From assembly GCA_937138625.1 (NCBI GenBank), contig CAKZPF010000010.1, positions 38,489 to 102,488 on the forward strand: a stretch of DNA of 64,000 nt. The letters are read 5' to 3'. Shown here piece by piece: positions 9,780-17,672 of the stretch. The notes under the pieces are model-generated. The model saw only the letters and a list, made by a program, of their open reading frames with translations. It had not been told where the DNA came from and ran no database searches. The stretch comes from an uncultured Caulobacteraceae bacterium (lineage in GTDB: Bacteria; Pseudomonadota; Alphaproteobacteria; Caulobacterales; Caulobacteraceae). Within the stretch, counting starts at the first letter, position 1, and every line of letters begins with the position of its first letter. The position numbers and the translations under genes were made by a program.

Positions 9780-10544
9780 TTAGGGTTTGGGGCGGGTGAA
9801 GACCCAGTTTTCATTGTCAGACAGATCGGCTTGGAAGCGATAGCCACCCCCGTCAAAGGCCTTCAGATCATCTGCCTTTTGGATGCCCTGCTCGAGGGCG
9901 AAACGCGCCATCATGCCCCGCGCCGTTTTGGCATAAAGCCCCAGAACCCGCAGGGTGCCGGCGGCCTCTTCCTTGAAATGGCAAGTCACCACTGGCGCCT
10001 TCAGGGCCTTGCGGTCAACGGCCTTGAAATATTCGGTGCTGGCGCAATTCACCAGCGTGCCGTCACTGTGATCGGCGAGATCCTTGTCCAACTGCTGGGC
10101 TATACGCGCGCCCCAGAATTCATAAAGCGTATGGCCGCGCGACGTCACGAGCCGCGTGCCCATTTCCAGACGATAGGGCTGCAAGGCATCCAGCGGCCGC
10201 AACACGCCATAAAGGCCGGAAAGAATGCGCACGGTGCCTTGGGCCGCGTCCAGTTGATCGGCGGTCAAGCTGTTCGCCTCAAGGCCCTTATAAACATCCC
10301 CGGCAAAGGCCAAAACGGCGGGCTTGCTGTCGGCCTTCAGGTCCATATCTTGAAAACGGGCGTGGTTCAGCTCGGCCAAATTATCCGAAAGCTTCATCAA
10401 CCGCTTGAGGTCAGAAACCGACAGGTCTTGGCAAACGTCCAACAGCTCGGCGGCCTGGTCCAACAGGGCGGGTGTGGTGGTGCGCACCGGTGTGGTGGGC
10501 GGTGACATGTCCAAGGCTTTGGCGGGGGAAAGAACAATCAGCAT
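9780..10544 (-). CDS. yaaA: YaaA family protein (peroxide stress, DUF328)
   Basis: The start MLIVLSPAKALDM is the canonical YaaA N-terminus and follows a GAGGGG ribosome site. The 254-residue protein also has the family stretches FAGDVYKGLEA, RILSGLYGVLRPLD and YEFWGARIA. E. coli YaaA lowers intracellular free iron during peroxide stress and binds DNA; the role here is inferred from that. It lies 14 bases after the FAD-linked oxidase gene in the same direction. Confidence 0.92.
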   Translation of the reverse strand: MLIVLSPAKALDMSPPTTPVRTTTPALLDQAAELLDVCQDLSVSDLKRLMKLSDNLAELNHARFQDMDLKADSKPAVLAFAGDVYKGLEANSLTADQLDAAQGTVRILSGLYGVLRPLDALQPYRLEMGTRLVTSRGHTLYEFWGARIAQQLDKDLADHSDGTLVNCASTEYFKAVDRKALKAPVVTCHFKEEAAGTLRVLGLYAKTARGMMARFALEQGIQKADDLKAFDGGGYRFQADLSDNENWVFTRPKP

Positions 10545-10557
10545 ACAGCCCCTCAGT

Positions 10558-11946
10558 TCAAAACAACACACGGGGATTCAGGATCCCTTTGGGGTCGAAA
10601 ACATGACGCATTTGCCGCCACAGGGCAAGCTCGATGGCCGGCTTTTGGGCCGCCACGGCCGCCCCCTTCATCACGCCCACGCCATGCTCGGCAGCAATCG
10701 AGCCCTCATGGGCCTGGACCAGGTCGTACACCACCTCGGTGGCTTGGGCATAAAGGGCTTTAAAGGTGGCCGGATCCATGCCCACCGGCTGGCTGACATT
10801 GAAGTGCAAATTCCCGTCCCCGATATGGCCAAAGGTCACAGGCCGCGCCCCAGGGCACAGGCGTTCGATTTGCGGGTAGGCCGCCTCGACAAACTGCACC
10901 AGCGCCCGCCGGGGTATGGCGATGTCAAACTTCCAACTGCCGCCTTCGGGCTTTTGCGCCGCCGAGAGATGTTCGCGTAAGGCCCACAAATTCTGTCGCT
11001 GGGTGTCGGTTTGGGCCAACACCGTTTGCGGCCAGCGCTGGGCCAGATGGTCACAAACGGGCGCGGCCAGTCCGCTGGTGCCGTTGGTGAACTCTAACAA
11101 TACCGACCAGGGCGGTGGGCTGGTGAACGGTTGAGGCACATCCGGCATGTGCCGCCCGACAAATTCAAGGCCAATGGCCGGGATCAGCTCGACGGCCTCA
11201 AGATGAGGCCCAAAGTGCGCATCCATATCGCCATACAAGGTTAGGGCATCGGCCAAGCGCTCCACCGCCACCAGGGCGGTCACGCGCTCGACGGGCTGTG
11301 GCTTCAGGCGCACGGCCGCCGCCGTCACCACGCCCAATGTGCCTTCCGAGCCCACAAACAGTTGCTTGAAATCCCAACCGGTGTTGTCTTTTTTCAACCC
11401 TCGCAGATCCCGCCAAATCTCGCCCGTGGGCAACACGACCTCAAGGCCCGCCACCTGGTCCCGCATCATGCCGTGGCGCAGCACCATCACCCCGCCCGCA
11501 TTGGTGGCGATCATCCCACCCAAGGTGGCCGTGCCCGACGAGGCCAAGTCCACCGTCAAACGCAGGTCATGGTGCGCGGCGGCCTGTTGCGCGGCATCCA
11601 GTGTCACACCGGCCTCGGCGATCATCAGGCCATCTTCGGGGTGCAGGGCGCGGATCTGGTTCAGGCGACGCAAAGACAACAACACCTCGCCCTGGGGCGT
11701 CTGCCCCCCCACCAGGCCCGTGTTGCCCCCCTGCACGCTTATGATGGTGCCGGTTTGCTGACACAGGCGCAGAATGGCCGCCACCTCGTCCGTGGTTTGC
11801 GGTTGCAGCATCACCGGGGTGTGGCCAGGGGGATTGTCACGCCAGTCTTGTAGATGGGGGGCGATGATCTCGGAGTCTTGCACCACACCATCGGGACCTA
11901 AGGCGGACTTGAATTGATGCATCAGTTCTGCGGACAGGTCGGCCAT
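10558..11946 (-). CDS. FAD-linked oxidase, GlcD / D-2-hydroxyacid dehydrogenase type
   Basis: The 462-residue flavoprotein has a PCMH-type FAD-binding domain (residues about 40-215), with GGNTGLVGG, SSGTATLGGMIATNAGG and VGSEGTLGVVTAA. The C-terminal domain holds the conserved FGHIGDGNLHFN and AEHGVGVMKG motifs. The family oxidises D-lactate, glycolate or D-2-hydroxyglutarate; the overall form is closest to D-2-hydroxyglutarate dehydrogenases, but the sequence alone does not settle the substrate. It shares one base with the upstream tsaC stop and start region. Confidence 0.88.
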   Translation of the reverse strand: MADLSAELMHQFKSALGPDGVVQDSEIIAPHLQDWRDNPPGHTPVMLQPQTTDEVAAILRLCQQTGTIISVQGGNTGLVGGQTPQGEVLLSLRRLNQIRALHPEDGLMIAEAGVTLDAAQQAAAHHDLRLTVDLASSGTATLGGMIATNAGGVMVLRHGMMRDQVAGLEVVLPTGEIWRDLRGLKKDNTGWDFKQLFVGSEGTLGVVTAAAVRLKPQPVERVTALVAVERLADALTLYGDMDAHFGPHLEAVELIPAIGLEFVGRHMPDVPQPFTSPPPWSVLLEFTNGTSGLAAPVCDHLAQRWPQTVLAQTDTQRQNLWALREHLSAAQKPEGGSWKFDIAIPRRALVQFVEAAYPQIERLCPGARPVTFGHIGDGNLHFNVSQPVGMDPATFKALYAQATEVVYDLVQAHEGSIAAEHGVGVMKGAAVAAQKPAIELALWRQMRHVFDPKGILNPRVLF

Positions 11947-12860
11947 CAGCCCACCGCCCCGGCGGCACGGCGCAGCCGATCATTGATGGCCAGACCCACC
12001 CCCCGGTCCGGCACAGGAGCCACGGCGATCCGCGGCGCCCCGCTCGTGTCCGCCGCTCGCAGTTGCGCGAACAGACGCTGGGCGGCTTCGGTCATATCGC
12101 CACGGGCACTGAGGGGAAAACACGGGCCGGTGTGATCCGTCGGCCCGAAACTGAGATAGGCATCCATGGGCTCTGGGGCGGTGATGTTCAGCACCAAGGG
12201 CGTCTGCGGCGCATAGTGTCGCAACAGACGCCCGGGCGAGGCCTCGCCCGGGCCCAAGCCCTCGGCCACCGGCACCACAGCGGCGATATCTTGGGGACTG
12301 AGGCTGCCATAGCGCAAAATCTGTACGGGATGATCGGGCAGAACCTGCACCACGGTGGACTCGAGACCCTTGTCGCAGGAGCCGCCATCAAGGATGGGCA
12401 GGGTCGGGCCAAAATCTTGGGCAACATGATCCACCGTGGTGGGACTGGGGCGGCCTGAACGATTGGCGCTGGGGGCCGCCAGCGGCCGGCCCAAGGCCTG
12501 CAAAACCTGTTGCATCAGGGGGTGTGCCGGCACCCGCACGGCCAAGGTCTCAAGTCCCGCCGAAACCGCCTCGGCCACCGGGGCACCTGGACGCCGCGGC
12601 GCTACCAGCGTCAGTGGCCCGGGCCAAAAGGCTTGGGCCAGGGCTTCGGCCTCGGGCGTGAAGGTTACCAAAGTCCGCGCCGCCTGAACGCTGGCCACAT
12701 GCACAATCAGCGGATTGGTTTGAGGGCGGCCCTTGGTGGTAAAAATGGCCTTCACGGCTGCCGGGCTGCTGGCGTCTGCCGCCAAGCCATACACCGTTTC
12801 CGTAGGGATAGCGACCACGCCGCCCTGTTTCAGTCGATCCAGTATCCAATCAATCTCCAT
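11946..12860 (-). CDS. tsaC: L-threonylcarbamoyladenylate synthase, Sua5/TsaC with C-terminal domain
   Basis: The enzyme makes threonylcarbamoyl-AMP for the t6A37 modification of ANN-reading tRNAs. The YrdC domain (residues about 5-195) has PTETVYGLAADA and KGRPQTNPLIVHV, with the usual Lys/Arg ATP-binding residues. A C-terminal Sua5 domain follows, giving 304 residues, so this is the longer Sua5 type. Immediately downstream is the FAD-linked oxidase, read in the same direction. Confidence 0.93.
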   Translation of the reverse strand: MEIDWILDRLKQGGVVAIPTETVYGLAADASSPAAVKAIFTTKGRPQTNPLIVHVASVQAARTLVTFTPEAEALAQAFWPGPLTLVAPRRPGAPVAEAVSAGLETLAVRVPAHPLMQQVLQALGRPLAAPSANRSGRPSPTTVDHVAQDFGPTLPILDGGSCDKGLESTVVQVLPDHPVQILRYGSLSPQDIAAVVPVAEGLGPGEASPGRLLRHYAPQTPLVLNITAPEPMDAYLSFGPTDHTGPCFPLSARGDMTEAAQRLFAQLRAADTSGAPRIAVAPVPDRGVGLAINDRLRRAAGAVG

Positions 12861-12879
12861 ATCTCATGGATAGGAGATT

Positions 12880-13281
12880 TTAGTCGATTTCAAGATCAAA
12901 TCTAAAGGGCAAGATCACAATATTGTTTTCTTGATACCCTGCAATCTGCGGGTTTTGCCGTTTATCAGATAGGGCCGTAAGGACCTGCCCCCCGAACCCA
13001 TAACCCCTAGGGGTTTCCTCAATCACAAGGCACGCTTGCATACCCCCGTCCGCGTTTAAGATACATTTTACCCGTACAAAACCATCTACTGCATTCTCCA
13101 GAGCCGCCTCTGGAACCATGACACGAGGAAAGCGCTTCCATTTGAATTGATTGAGGTCTTGCCCCGTCTGCTCATTTAAAATCTTCAGGCTTTCAGCTTT
13201 GCCAAAAAACATAACCGGATCCGCATGAGCAGAGCCTGATGAAAATACCAAAACTAAAAGCAACATGCCGCATCGAATCAT
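12880..13281 (-). CDS. Small secreted protein with TonB C-terminal-like fold
   Basis: This 133-residue protein has a signal peptide (MIRCGMLLLVLVFSSGSAHA). The second half reads DGFVRVKCILNADGGMQAC, which resembles the VxVxFxVxxDGxV pattern of TonB_C or energy-transducer domains, although there is no N-terminal anchor or proline-rich linker. The gene is clearly more AT-rich than its neighbours, suggesting transfer or relaxed selection. I cannot give a function. Confidence 0.6.
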   Translation of the reverse strand: MIRCGMLLLVLVFSSGSAHADPVMFFGKAESLKILNEQTGQDLNQFKWKRFPRVMVPEAALENAVDGFVRVKCILNADGGMQACLVIEETPRGYGFGGQVLTALSDKRQNPQIAGYQENNIVILPFRFDLEID

Positions 13282-13348
13282 TAAAACATATCTCCTGAGT
13301 GCGAAAACGAAGAAAGAAAAATACTAAAAATTGGTCTCGGGGTCAACC

Positions 13349-13903
13349 TCAGAACTTTATTCGCCTCGCCGTGACCGTCGGCGTGATCCGCACCGAGGCG
13401 GCCACCGTGTCCGTCGATTGCCATTCGCCTTGTCCCACACCAAATTCCCGGCGGTCCAACACCACCTGCCCCGACATATGGGCGAGATCGCCATCAATCT
13501 CAAGCTGGAAGGGCAGGTCCACAGGCCGCGTTACCCCGCGCAACGACAACGCGCCCTTGGCCACATAGCGCCCGGCCCCTGTTTTTTCACAGCGCTTGGC
13601 CACGAACGCCGCCTGGGGGTGGGCCTTGATGTGGAACCAATCATTGCCCGGCAACATGGCATCCCGGGTGCTGTTGCCGGTGTCCACACTGGCCATGTCG
13701 ATGGTGACGACGATCTGACACGATTTGGGAGCATCGGGATCAAATGTGATCTGAGCTTGCCAAGATTTGAACTGGCCGTTGACCGCCTCACCTTCGACGG
13801 TGGCCTGAAAGCCAAGCCCCGAGGCCGCAGGGTCCACGGCCCAGGTTTGGGCCGAAACCGGACCTGCCACCATCATCACCATCAGGGTCAAAAGCGTGCG
13901 CAT
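13349..13903 (-). CDS. YceI family periplasmic lipid-binding-like protein
   Basis: The 184-residue protein has a signal peptide (MRTLLTLMVMMVAGPVSAQ) and a YceI beta-barrel: WAVDPAASGLGFQATVEG, then DMASVDTGNSTRDAMLPGNDWF and a C-terminal VRITPTVTAR. YceI folds bind isoprenoid chains such as polyprenyl quinones in known structures. It follows the cytochrome b561 gene by three bases, and another YceI gene lies on the other side, so all three are probably one operon. Confidence 0.88.
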   Translation of the reverse strand: MRTLLTLMVMMVAGPVSAQTWAVDPAASGLGFQATVEGEAVNGQFKSWQAQITFDPDAPKSCQIVVTIDMASVDTGNSTRDAMLPGNDWFHIKAHPQAAFVAKRCEKTGAGRYVAKGALSLRGVTRPVDLPFQLEIDGDLAHMSGQVVLDRREFGVGQGEWQSTDTVAASVRITPTVTARRIKF

Positions 13904-13906
13904 GGC

Positions 13907-14500
13907 TCACCGCCGCAAAAACGGCAACATGCGCGCCATCAGGTTGTCGCGATCAAGAAACTGATGCTTCAGGGCGGCGGCGATGTGCAGCACGATCAAC
14001 ACAATCAACACCCACACGAGTTTGCTGTGCAGAAACTCGGCCACACCATGCACCACCGACTTGGCGGTCCCGGTCAGGGCCACAAGACCCGGGATATGCG
14101 GCCACGGCACGGCATCAAACAACAAGGTGGGCACACCATTGAATTTGGAGGTCGAGACCAAGGCCCAGCCCAAAACCGGGATGCCGATCATCAAAACATA
14201 AAAGCCATAATGGGTGGCCTTGGCCAGGTTTTCCTCCCACGGCTTCATGCCCGCTGGCAAAGCGGGCGGCGGGTCCATCACCCGCAGCACCAAACGCAAC
14301 AGCGCCAGCAATAATATCGAAATGCCCAGAGACTTGTGGAGATTATAAAGCGCCGGGGCTGCCATCTCGGCCCCAAACAGGGACAAGGTTTCCCCACGGG
14401 GCAAATCCCCCATGTTCCAACCGAGCCAAATCATAAAGACCAACAGCACGGCCATCAGCCAGTGCAGCCCGATCGCCATCACAGAATAGCGACTTTTCAT
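13907..14500 (-). CDS. Cytochrome b561 family membrane protein
   Basis: The 197-residue protein has four transmembrane segments and the diheme b561/CybB layout: MAIGLHWLMAVLLVFM near the N-terminus, NLHKSLGISILLLALLRL in helix 2, and later HGVAEFLHSKLVWVLIVLIVLHIAAALKH with several histidines. It would carry electrons between the quinone pool and a periplasmic partner. It is flanked by two YceI genes with 3-base gaps. Confidence 0.9.
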   Translation of the reverse strand: MKSRYSVMAIGLHWLMAVLLVFMIWLGWNMGDLPRGETLSLFGAEMAAPALYNLHKSLGISILLLALLRLVLRVMDPPPALPAGMKPWEENLAKATHYGFYVLMIGIPVLGWALVSTSKFNGVPTLLFDAVPWPHIPGLVALTGTAKSVVHGVAEFLHSKLVWVLIVLIVLHIAAALKHQFLDRDNLMARMLPFLRR

Positions 14501-14503
14501 GGC

Positions 14504-15142
14504 TTATTTTTTGTTCAGTTCGGCGTTGATCTCGACGGTGATTTCGTTGCCGATGTTGGGCAGATATTTGCTGACACCATAGTCACCGCGTTTGAAAATG
14601 CCCGTGGCCGCAAAGCCAACCGTCGGCGTGCCCGAGAAATTTTTACCCGCCCCCGTCAGCACCACATTCAGATCCATAGGATGGGTTTGGCCCAACAGGG
14701 TCAACTCGCCATGCACAGTGGCGGTGCGTGGCCCCGTTTGGGTGATCCGGGTCGAGCGATACTGGGCTGTGGGATGGTCAGCAGCCTTCAGCCAATCGTC
14801 GCCTTGCAGCTTTTCATCAAAGTCCGGCATGGCGGTATCGATCGAGGTCATGTCCACCGCAGCCTCGAGCGTGGATTGGCTTGGGTCCTCGACATTCAGC
14901 TCGAGATCCACATCAAAGCGGTTCATGCGAAAGGTAAACTGCGACAGGCCCAGATGGCTGATGCGGGCGATCAAACTGGCGTGTTTTTCATCCAGCACAT
15001 AGCGCCCACTGGGCACCGAGATCTCCATCTCCGCCGCCTTTTGCGCATCCGCCGCAAAGCTGGGACCTGCCATTGTCAGGCTCGCCCCCATAAGGGCCAA
15101 AGCCAAGGCACGACCAGAACAGCGCGATATAAATTTGTGCAT
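14504..15142 (-). CDS. YceI family periplasmic protein
   Basis: The 212-residue secreted protein (signal peptide about residues 1-31, ending PSFAADA) carries a YceI domain: GRYVLDEKHASLIARISHLG, FTFRMNRFD, VDMTSIDTAMPDFDEKLQGDDWL and a final DYGVSKYLPNIGNEITVEI. It is the first gene of a leftward YceI-b561-YceI operon. It is divergent from the acyl-CoA dehydrogenase gene across a 189-base AT-rich intergenic region that must hold both promoters. Confidence 0.9.
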   Translation of the reverse strand: MHKFISRCSGRALALALMGASLTMAGPSFAADAQKAAEMEISVPSGRYVLDEKHASLIARISHLGLSQFTFRMNRFDVDLELNVEDPSQSTLEAAVDMTSIDTAMPDFDEKLQGDDWLKAADHPTAQYRSTRITQTGPRTATVHGELTLLGQTHPMDLNVVLTGAGKNFSGTPTVGFAATGIFKRGDYGVSKYLPNIGNEITVEINAELNKK

Positions 15143-15298
15143 AGTGTTTCTCCCGTTTGTGCCCGCTTTTGTGTCAAGCTTGGCAATGCCGATATAGATC
15201 CGATGTTTCCGCCATGGCGCTTGGCCTTTGCGGAAATTTCAGTTACATGGTTTCCCCCAACAGACGAAAAAAAGCGAACGAACTCAAGTCACAAAATT

Positions 15299-15312
15299 TG
15301 AACTTTTGTTCA
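15299..15312. promoter_or_regulatory. Inverted repeat before acyl-CoA dehydrogenase gene
   Basis: The sequence TGAACTTTTGTTCA is a perfect 5+5 inverted repeat with a 4-base spacer, 19 bases before the ATG of the dehydrogenase gene. It sits in a short AT-rich leader. It could be an operator for a fatty-acid-responsive repressor, but nothing else supports that, and chance palindromes of this size occur. Confidence 0.25.
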
Positions 15313-15331
15313 TAATATTAGGGAGCCCACC

Positions 15332-17077
15332 ATGACCGCCTTTTCCGCCCCCGTCTCGGATGTGTTTGACACCTTGGTGCATATGGTGGGCTTCCCCGCC
15401 TTGATGCGCCAAACCGAGAGCCTGGACGAGGATATGTTACGCGCTGTCCTGGAGGGGGCAGGGCAAATGACCACCGAGGTGATTGCCCCCACCAACCGGG
15501 ATGGCGACCAACACGGGGCCATTCTTGAACACGGCAAGGTGACCACGCCTGACAGTTTCAAAGGGGCCTACAAGGCCCTGTGCGAAGGGGGGTGGCTCAG
15601 CCTCGCGGCACCTGTGGCCCATGGCGGCCAAGGCCTGCCACGGGTGTTGGAAGTGGCGACCATGGAAATGGTGCAGGCGGCCAATATGGCGTTTGGCTTG
15701 TGTCCAGTCCTCAGCCTCGGGGCCATTGAGGCCTTGGTGCAGCACGGCACCGACGCGCAAAAACGCACCTATTTGCCCAAGCTGATCGCCGGTGAGTGGA
15801 CCGGCACCATGAACCTGACCGAGCCCCAAGCCGGATCAGATGTCGGCGCCCTAACCACCCGCGCCGAGTCCCAAGATCAGGGACAAGATGAGGGCCAATA
15901 TCGGCTTTATGGCAATAAGATCTATATCACCTGGGGCGAGCATGACCTGACGTACAATATTGTGCACATGGTGCTGGCGCGCCTGCCGGATGCGCCGGCG
16001 GGCAGCAAGGGCGTCAGCCTGTTTGTGGCGCCAAAAACCCTGGTCAATCGAGACGGCAGCTTGGGCATGCGCAACGATGTGCGCGCCACCAGCCTGGAGC
16101 ACAAAATGGGCATTCATGGCTCGCCGACCTGTGTCATGGCCTATGGCGACAACGAAGGGGCCGAGGCCCAGTTGATCGGCCAGCCCAACCGCGGCATGGC
16201 CCATATGTTTACGATGATGAACGCCGCCCGTATCCATGTGGGGGCGCAAGGGATCGGCATCGCCGAGCGCGCCTACCAGCGCGCGCTGCACTACGCCCAA
16301 GAGCGCAAACAAGGCAAAGCCGTCTGGGGCCGCACCGTCCCCGCCCCCATCATTGATCACCCCGATGTGCGGCGCATGTTGGCCACTTCGCGGGCGAAAA
16401 TCTTGGCCGGGCGGGCGATTGTCTATGCGGCCTCGGTGGCGGGGGATATGGCGCTGACAGCAACCTCTGACGAGGACCGTCACACTTGGAAAGCGCGCGA
16501 GGATCTGTTGGTGCCCATCGCCAAAGCCTGGGGCACAGACCTGGGTGTCGAGGTCACATCGGACGCCCTGCAGGTGCATGGTGGCATGGGCTATATTGAA
16601 GAAACCGGCGCCGCCCAGCATTATCGCGATGCTCGCATCGCTCCGATTTATGAGGGCACCAACGCCATCCAAGCCAACGATCTGGTGGGTCGGAAATTGA
16701 TGCAAGATGATGGCCGCGCCGCCTTTGCCCTGATTGATGACGCCACCCAAGCCTATGGCCGTGCCCAAGCTCGCAAAGCCCTACAGATGGCAGGGGAATT
16801 GGGCCTAGAGGCCTGCGACGCCCTGCACCAGGCCACTCGCTGGATGGTGCGCCAACAGGCCAATGCCGACGCCTTGGCGGGGGCGACGTCTTATCTGAAG
16901 CTGATGGGCGATGTGGCCGGGGGGATGTATCTGATGCGGGCCGCTCTGGCCAAGCCCGACGTCTATGCCACCCTGATGAACATCTATGCCCAATATGTGC
17001 TGACCCGCGCCGGGGGTCATGCCATTGCCAGCATGATGGGCGCGGGACACTTGCAAGCGGTGAACTTGACGGCTTAG
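15332..17077 (+). CDS. Acyl-CoA dehydrogenase with C-terminal domain (AcdA/DmdC-like)
   Basis: The 581-residue FAD enzyme has the longer acyl-CoA dehydrogenase architecture: an N-terminal domain beginning near residue 35, [17 protein letters not shown] (about 155-171), the central beta domain, the helical domain with [15 protein letters not shown] and the [37 protein letters not shown] signature, then an extra C-terminal domain. Proteins of this form include methylthiopropanoyl-CoA dehydrogenase DmdC; substrate cannot be told. A GGGAG ribosome site precedes the ATG. Confidence 0.9.
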   Translation: [581 protein letters not shown]

Positions 17078-17080
17078 GGG

Positions 17081-17575
17081 TTAAGCGGCCGGCGCCTTCA
17101 GGGCTTCGAGGACATGTTCGGCTTTTGAAACCGTGAACGCGCCAGGCTCTTCGACGAACAGGTCTTGGACCACACCGTCTTTGACGATCATGGCATAGCG
17201 CTGCGAGCGCTCGCCCATGCCAAAACCGCTGGCGTCCAAGGTCAGGCCCATAGCCTTGGTGAAGGCGGCATTGCCATCGGCCAGCATCAGAATGCGCTCA
17301 GCTCCGCTGATCTTGCTCCAAGCGTCCATGACAAAGGCATCGTTCACCGATAGACACGCGATGGTATCAACGCCTGCGGCCTTAAAGTCATCGGCCTTAT
17401 TGATGAACCCGGGCAAATGATCCGCCGAACAGGTGGGCGTGAACGCGCCAGGAACGGCGAACAGCACCACGGTTTTGTCTTTGAACACTTCGGTCGAGGA
17501 CAAGGCCTCGGGCCCATTTTTGCCCATGGTCATCAAGGGGGTGTCGGGGATGGTGTTGCCTTTGGTGATGGTCAT
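17081..17575 (-). CDS. Peroxiredoxin, Prx5 family
   Basis: The 164-residue protein is an atypical peroxiredoxin. The active-site motif PGAFTPTCSADHLPGF (peroxidatic Cys about 48) and the later ERSQRYAMIVKDGVVQ are typical of the AhpC-TSA/Prx5 group, which reduces hydrogen peroxide and alkyl peroxides using glutathione or glutaredoxin. The start MTITKGNTIPD follows an AGGAG site. A strong hairpin lies just upstream and its right arm runs into this ribosome site (see separate entry). Confidence 0.93.
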   Translation of the reverse strand: MTITKGNTIPDTPLMTMGKNGPEALSSTEVFKDKTVVLFAVPGAFTPTCSADHLPGFINKADDFKAAGVDTIACLSVNDAFVMDAWSKISGAERILMLADGNAAFTKAMGLTLDASGFGMGERSQRYAMIVKDGVVQDLFVEEPGAFTVSKAEHVLEALKAPAA

Positions 17576-17583
17576 TTTCGTCT

Positions 17584-17609
17584 CCTGTGGGGTTATGATC
17601 CCCCACAGG
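17584..17609 (-). promoter_or_regulatory. 5' leader hairpin overlapping the peroxiredoxin ribosome site
   Basis: Read leftward, CCTGTGGGG and CCCCACAGG form a perfect 9-base-pair stem around an 8-base loop, ending nine bases before the ATG at 17575. The AGGAG ribosome site begins inside the right arm, so folding would mask it. This could make translation sensitive to temperature or to a bound factor. There is no run of T, so it is not a terminator. Confidence 0.5.
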
Positions 17610-17672
17610 CTAACGAGACTTGGCTGAGAACCCAACAGCTATTTTTGTGAAAAGACGCCGGGTAACCAATGG

